From contig NC_133021.1 of the NCBI RefSeq assembly GCF_048564905.1, forward strand, positions 10,619,501-10,683,500: 64,000 bases of DNA, in the 5' to 3' direction. The stretch comes from Vicugna pacos (lineage: Eukaryota > Chordata > Mammalia > Artiodactyla > Camelidae). The notes beneath the pieces were generated by a model. The model had not been told where the DNA came from and made no database searches. It was given only the letters and a program-made list of their open reading frames with translations. Below, piece by piece: positions 60,801-64,000 of the stretch. The translations under genes were made by a program, and so were the position numbers. Numbering within the stretch: position 1 is the first letter of the stretch; every line of letters starts with the position of its first letter.

Positions 60801-61180
60801 ATAAATTAGACTCCATCAAAAACTGAAATTTCTGCTCTTTGCAAAAAATTATTAAACCATAATGAAAATGTTTCCAAAATATATATCTGATAAAGAATGG
60901 ATATCTATAACATAAAAAATGCTCAAGGCTCAATAATAAGAAAACAATCAACAATAAAAAAAATAGGCAAAAATATTTGAACAGACACTTCACCAAAGAA
61001 GATATATGACCATCAAAAAAGCACCTGAAAACATGATCAATATCATTGGAAAAATGCAAATTAAAATCAAAATTAGATACCATCCCACCTTGCAGAATGG
61101 CTAAAATTAAAAATACTCACAACACCCAGTATTGGCAAGGACATGGAGTGGCTGGAACTCTCCTGCATTGCCTATAGCAA
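57820..61180 (+). mobile_element. Ancient LINE-1 (ORF1 end to ORF2), split by a younger LINE-1
   Basis: Sense L1M sequence. An ORF1-like stretch lies at 58810-59550 ('ttgttgccagcaactccact', 'agcctgaagggaaatgacac'). Degraded ORF2 follows to about 61180 ('acagtccagtcaaaagacag', 'aaacaatcaacaataaaaaa', 'aagcacctgaaaacatgatc'). It is highly diverged. A younger L1 at 57910-58785 interrupts it. Confidence 0.7.
57910..58785 (+). mobile_element. Younger 5'-truncated LINE-1 with clear target-site duplication
   Basis: The copy carries the ORF2 C-terminal 138 codons in one open frame (57916-58332; [20 protein letters not shown], then [20 protein letters not shown]), followed by a 3' UTR ending 'tataaatcaataaaaaatgt'. 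The duplicated target AAAGAATTAAAATAACTTTT appears at about 57888-57907 and 58786-58806. The intact partial frame and clean flanks suggest a relatively recent insertion. It is the same subfamily as 35666-36195. Confidence 0.9.
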
Positions 61181-61189
61181 GGTATATAT

Positions 61190-62874
61190 AATTATTCTGT
61201 CTCTCCAAAAATAAACTAATCCAGAAATAGGCAGTAAAAAAATTTTTAGTTGGCAATATACCCGAGAAATACATTTTATTAATTTCATCTTCTACAGGTT
61301 TGATACTTTTTAGACTAACTAAATTGTTGAGTAGCTGACAGTCAATTGCCACTTTAAAAAACCAGTTCATGGACAAAAGCAAGGCCTAGTAAGCAGCTTC
61401 AGAGAACTTTCCACCAAGTTCGTGGAATTCGCCAGAAATGAAGAGGAGGCAGAAATCCAAGCACCTAGTCCGATCCGCCTCAATTCAGCATCTTAATAGC
61501 CTGCTTTCCCTTTGAGGCTCTGGGTCTGCCTTGGGGAGAACGAGGCAGCCGGACCAGCCTCTGCGTGATCCTCGGGGATAGTCTGGGGTATCAGTGCGAT
61601 CAGGAGCAACTGCAGCGCCAGGCGAGGCAGTCAAGCTCTTCCTGCCCCACAGCTGTGGGTCTCACACATCAAGCTGGGATCTGTGACCGGTTTTTGTCAC
61701 TGTAAGTAGGACATCTACTGCACAAATGATTTTGCTACAGACTTAATACCAGCCATTTGGTAGAAAATGACAACAAATGAGTCTCCCAAGAAAGAGGAAT
61801 TACTACAAAAAGGTTCGTTTCCATTTCAGTGACTCTTCAGATCCCTTGGGCTCTCTCAAATGAGTGGCTAAAGAACACAGCCACCCAAAAAAAGCGAAAC
61901 AGTTCATCAAAATCAAAGAGCAAATGGCTGTCGTGACCCAAGATGCTGAAAAACACAGGTGCTCCAGCCTCTGTGACTGACCTTGGCAAATAATTAACTA
62001 CAGGAGTCGTTTGCATGGGAAACTAGACATCTCACACCATGCTGAGGGAGAAGAAAGCGAGAAATGCAGAACTGCTCCACCCTGGACAGGTGGCACACAC
62101 ACACAACACGAACATAGCTCAAAACCACACTGCAGCCGTTTTATCCCCAGAGAAATTCAGTGAACTCAGAGAACAGCAGGTATGTGGTGTTTCCCTGGAA
62201 ATTTAATTTTTGCTAAAATTTAGAACTTTATAAGGATGAAAAGATGGAGGTTGGACCAGTTGGGTCAGAGATGGTGACAGCCTTTAAAAATTAAAGAAAC
62301 TATTAAAGCAACGTTGAAGACAAGCCCAATGCCTTGGACCAAGTAGTACAAGTTCCACACTCCCTGCTCATCACAGCCCCTAAAAATAAGCCCCAGGATT
62401 TTCCCTAACCTCTTTATTGGGGCCGCCTGCCCTCCCTCTCTTCTGAGGTAACTCTTGGCATCCAGCGTGCTTTCGCACCACATGTCAGCTATTAGCGACA
62501 GTAATTTTCCTGATGGCTGATTGGTAACCTTAAAGAAAGGCGAAAAGGACGGGGCTTGCAAAGTCATTTTACACCATGAACGGCAACAAGTCTTTTACTG
62601 GGGGGGACATGGCACTGCCTGGGAACCCATGGGACATGCTGAAATTCCACCCTGTTTGCCAGTAGAACGAGAAATGTGGTGAAAATGGAATCCAAACCTT
62701 GGGCTTATTGACATGACAGCTGAATTAGTGATATTTCTTGTGCCAGGAGATTCTCTCCAAGCAATGCTGGTGCTGAAGAAGCCATCGTGCGAGGCAGGCT
62801 GGCATCTAGGAGCCCTCCTCTCCCCGAGCGTGGAGGGATGGTGGTCCCATGTGGCCACAAGGCCCCATCCATAC
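61190..62874. other. Unique intronic sequence of FAM169B
   Basis: No repeat is recognised. A GC-richer segment at 61490-61700 stands out from the AT-rich surroundings. No exon is recognised before the donor at 62874. Confidence 0.5.
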
Positions 62875-63052
62875 CTTTCGCTTTGGTTATATAGAATCCA
62901 ACAGCTGCTCCATCTCTCCACAGAATTTTAGCCTCCTCTTTCCCAGAGTGAGGTAAAAAAAACATGTTATCGTCATCCAAATTCCTCTCCAATCTTCCAA
63001 AAATAACAACATTTAGAAGGAAAAGCACCATCCTTTCCCCAAATGACTGAAC
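62875..63052 (-). CDS. FAM169B: FAM169B internal exon (first coding exon visible in window)
   Basis: This minus-strand exon encodes about 59 residues beginning VQSFGERMVLFLLN and ending with FYITKAK plus one base of a Gly codon. A pyrimidine-rich acceptor ending in CAAAG precedes it and a GTATGG donor follows it. It aligns by eye with the FAM169A segment VSTLGERVVLYVLNRIIY and its AKILW...AVGFY block: the exon has AKILWRDGAAVGFY where FAM169A has AKILWKKGEAIGFY. The 178-nt length leaves phase 1, which the next exon completes. FAM169A is known as a nuclear, lamin-associated protein; the biochemical role of FAM169B is not established. The N-terminal exons are not in the window, so the gene is partial here because of the window edge. 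No start codon is assigned. Confidence 0.88.
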
Positions 63053-64000
63053 CTTTGAAGGAGAAACAAAAAGAACATCTGAATGAGGCGGGACAGGAAA
63101 ATCAGGCTTGGTAAATTCGACGCTTGGAGTCCACCCAGAGGTCGGGGGCCAGGTGTGGGCTCCCCCATCGTCCAATTCATCTCAGGCTCCAAAGCCAGAA
63201 CGTGGGTCCCAGTTTCTCACGGAGGTTTTCACACCCCTGACCTTTCACATAGTGGGCTTCCCAGAGTGAGGGGCAGTGCCGGGGGGGCCTCTGGCAGAAT
63301 GTGCATAGACAGAGAACAGTCACAGCCAGTGACACCGGAGGTTACCCCCGGGCAGGCCACGTCAGTAGTAACACGGGTGTGTCCGGGAAATAAACCCAAT
63401 CTGCCATTTTTAACAACAGCCTCAGAATTCTGGCCCTCAGAAGGAGGGTAAATCATTGGGGATTACTATCTGTATACAACTGGCACACCAAGAGAAACTG
63501 ATTTCCAATGGCTTGCAATAGATTTTGAGAATCCCAGTTCCAGAGAATTACCGGGACTGACTCAAGGCCCAGCCCGTTCTCAGGCTACAGAATGGAGCCA
63601 ACCACTTCTCACCCGTCGCAACGTCATCACAAGTGAGGAAACTGTCTTGCAGTCAAGGTCAGGCCCACGCAGGGCTTTCTCAGTAACCAGCCCAAACGAC
63701 TTCCTGCTCCTGCCTGTTAAAATTCTCTGCACTTGTCTAGCCCGCAGATGGCAAGTACGTGGCATAAATAGAGGTCTCCCATTCCCACACCCACAGCAGA
63801 CATAGCTAATCAATCCCCACACTATGGGCTGAGCCTGGATATGGTCTCAGAATCCTCCTAAAAGCAGCTGGTAAAATGCGGCACTTGAGATGAAACCAGG
63901 GAGGTCCTGGTTTATAGATGAGGAGACAGAAGCTCAAAGAGGGCAGACAATTACATGTATTGATTTCCTTGCCATGTTCCAAAGAGGACTGAAGATGGCT
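63053..64000. other. Unique intronic or 5' sequence of FAM169B
   Basis: This is intron upstream of the first visible exon. A weak MIR-like fragment lies at 63880-63960 (minus; 'atagatgaggagacagaagc'). The upstream FAM169B exons are not in the window. Confidence 0.5.

Larger units (their letters stand above)
50023..62874 (-). other. FAM169B: FAM169B intron, about 12.9 kb
   Basis: The GT donor just below 62875 and the AG acceptor just above 50022 bound this intron. Most of it is LINE-1 DNA in both orientations (51.35-61.18 kb), with an L1 3' fragment and an MLT1 LTR relic near the 3' end. An open frame at 50638-51003 (plus) has no recognisable similarity and partly overlaps the L1 3' fragment. 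It is not called as a gene. Confidence 0.85.

Overview
The window is mammalian nuclear DNA, almost certainly from a camelid (camel, llama or alpaca). Two copies of the tRNA-derived SINE Vic-1, a family known from camelids, lie at about 500-660 (minus) and 44341-44460 (plus). Several LINE-1 3' ends share one lineage-specific 3' UTR. There are no operons, CRISPR arrays or bacterial features.

I can support one protein-coding gene. Three exons on the minus strand (62875-63052, 49840-50022, 46552/46590-46721) join in compatible splice phases and encode a protein of the FAM169 family, best matched to FAM169B. The 5' exons lie beyond the right edge. In human, FAM169B is next to IGF1R on 15q26.3, so this window is probably the camelid equivalent of that gene-poor interval (knowledge plus inference).

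Layout: 1-46.5 kb is intergenic DNA downstream of FAM169B. It holds MIR, L2, MER5 and MER20 relics, degraded MaLR LTRs, L1 fragments (some nested with readable target-site duplications), a CpG islet with a canonical CTCF motif at 26.88 kb, a CCAAT-rich repeat cluster at 28.0-28.25 kb, a CpG island at about 40.0-40.9 kb, and a GGAT-type satellite at 39.56-39.81 kb. From 46.5 to 64 kb is the FAM169B locus. Its larger intron contains a nearly full-length ancient L1 on the minus strand (about 51.35-57.80 kb), head to head with a plus-strand ancient L1 (57.82-61.18 kb). A younger L1 copy with clear target-site duplications is inserted into the plus-strand element.

Two open frames (24396-24833 plus, 20423-20701 minus) look somewhat protein-like, but I do not recognise them. 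I see no clear new biological system. The most useful leads are the FAM169B exon structure with its GNAT-like motif, the CTCF/CpG element, the CpG island without a gene, and the inverted L1 pair inside the intron.
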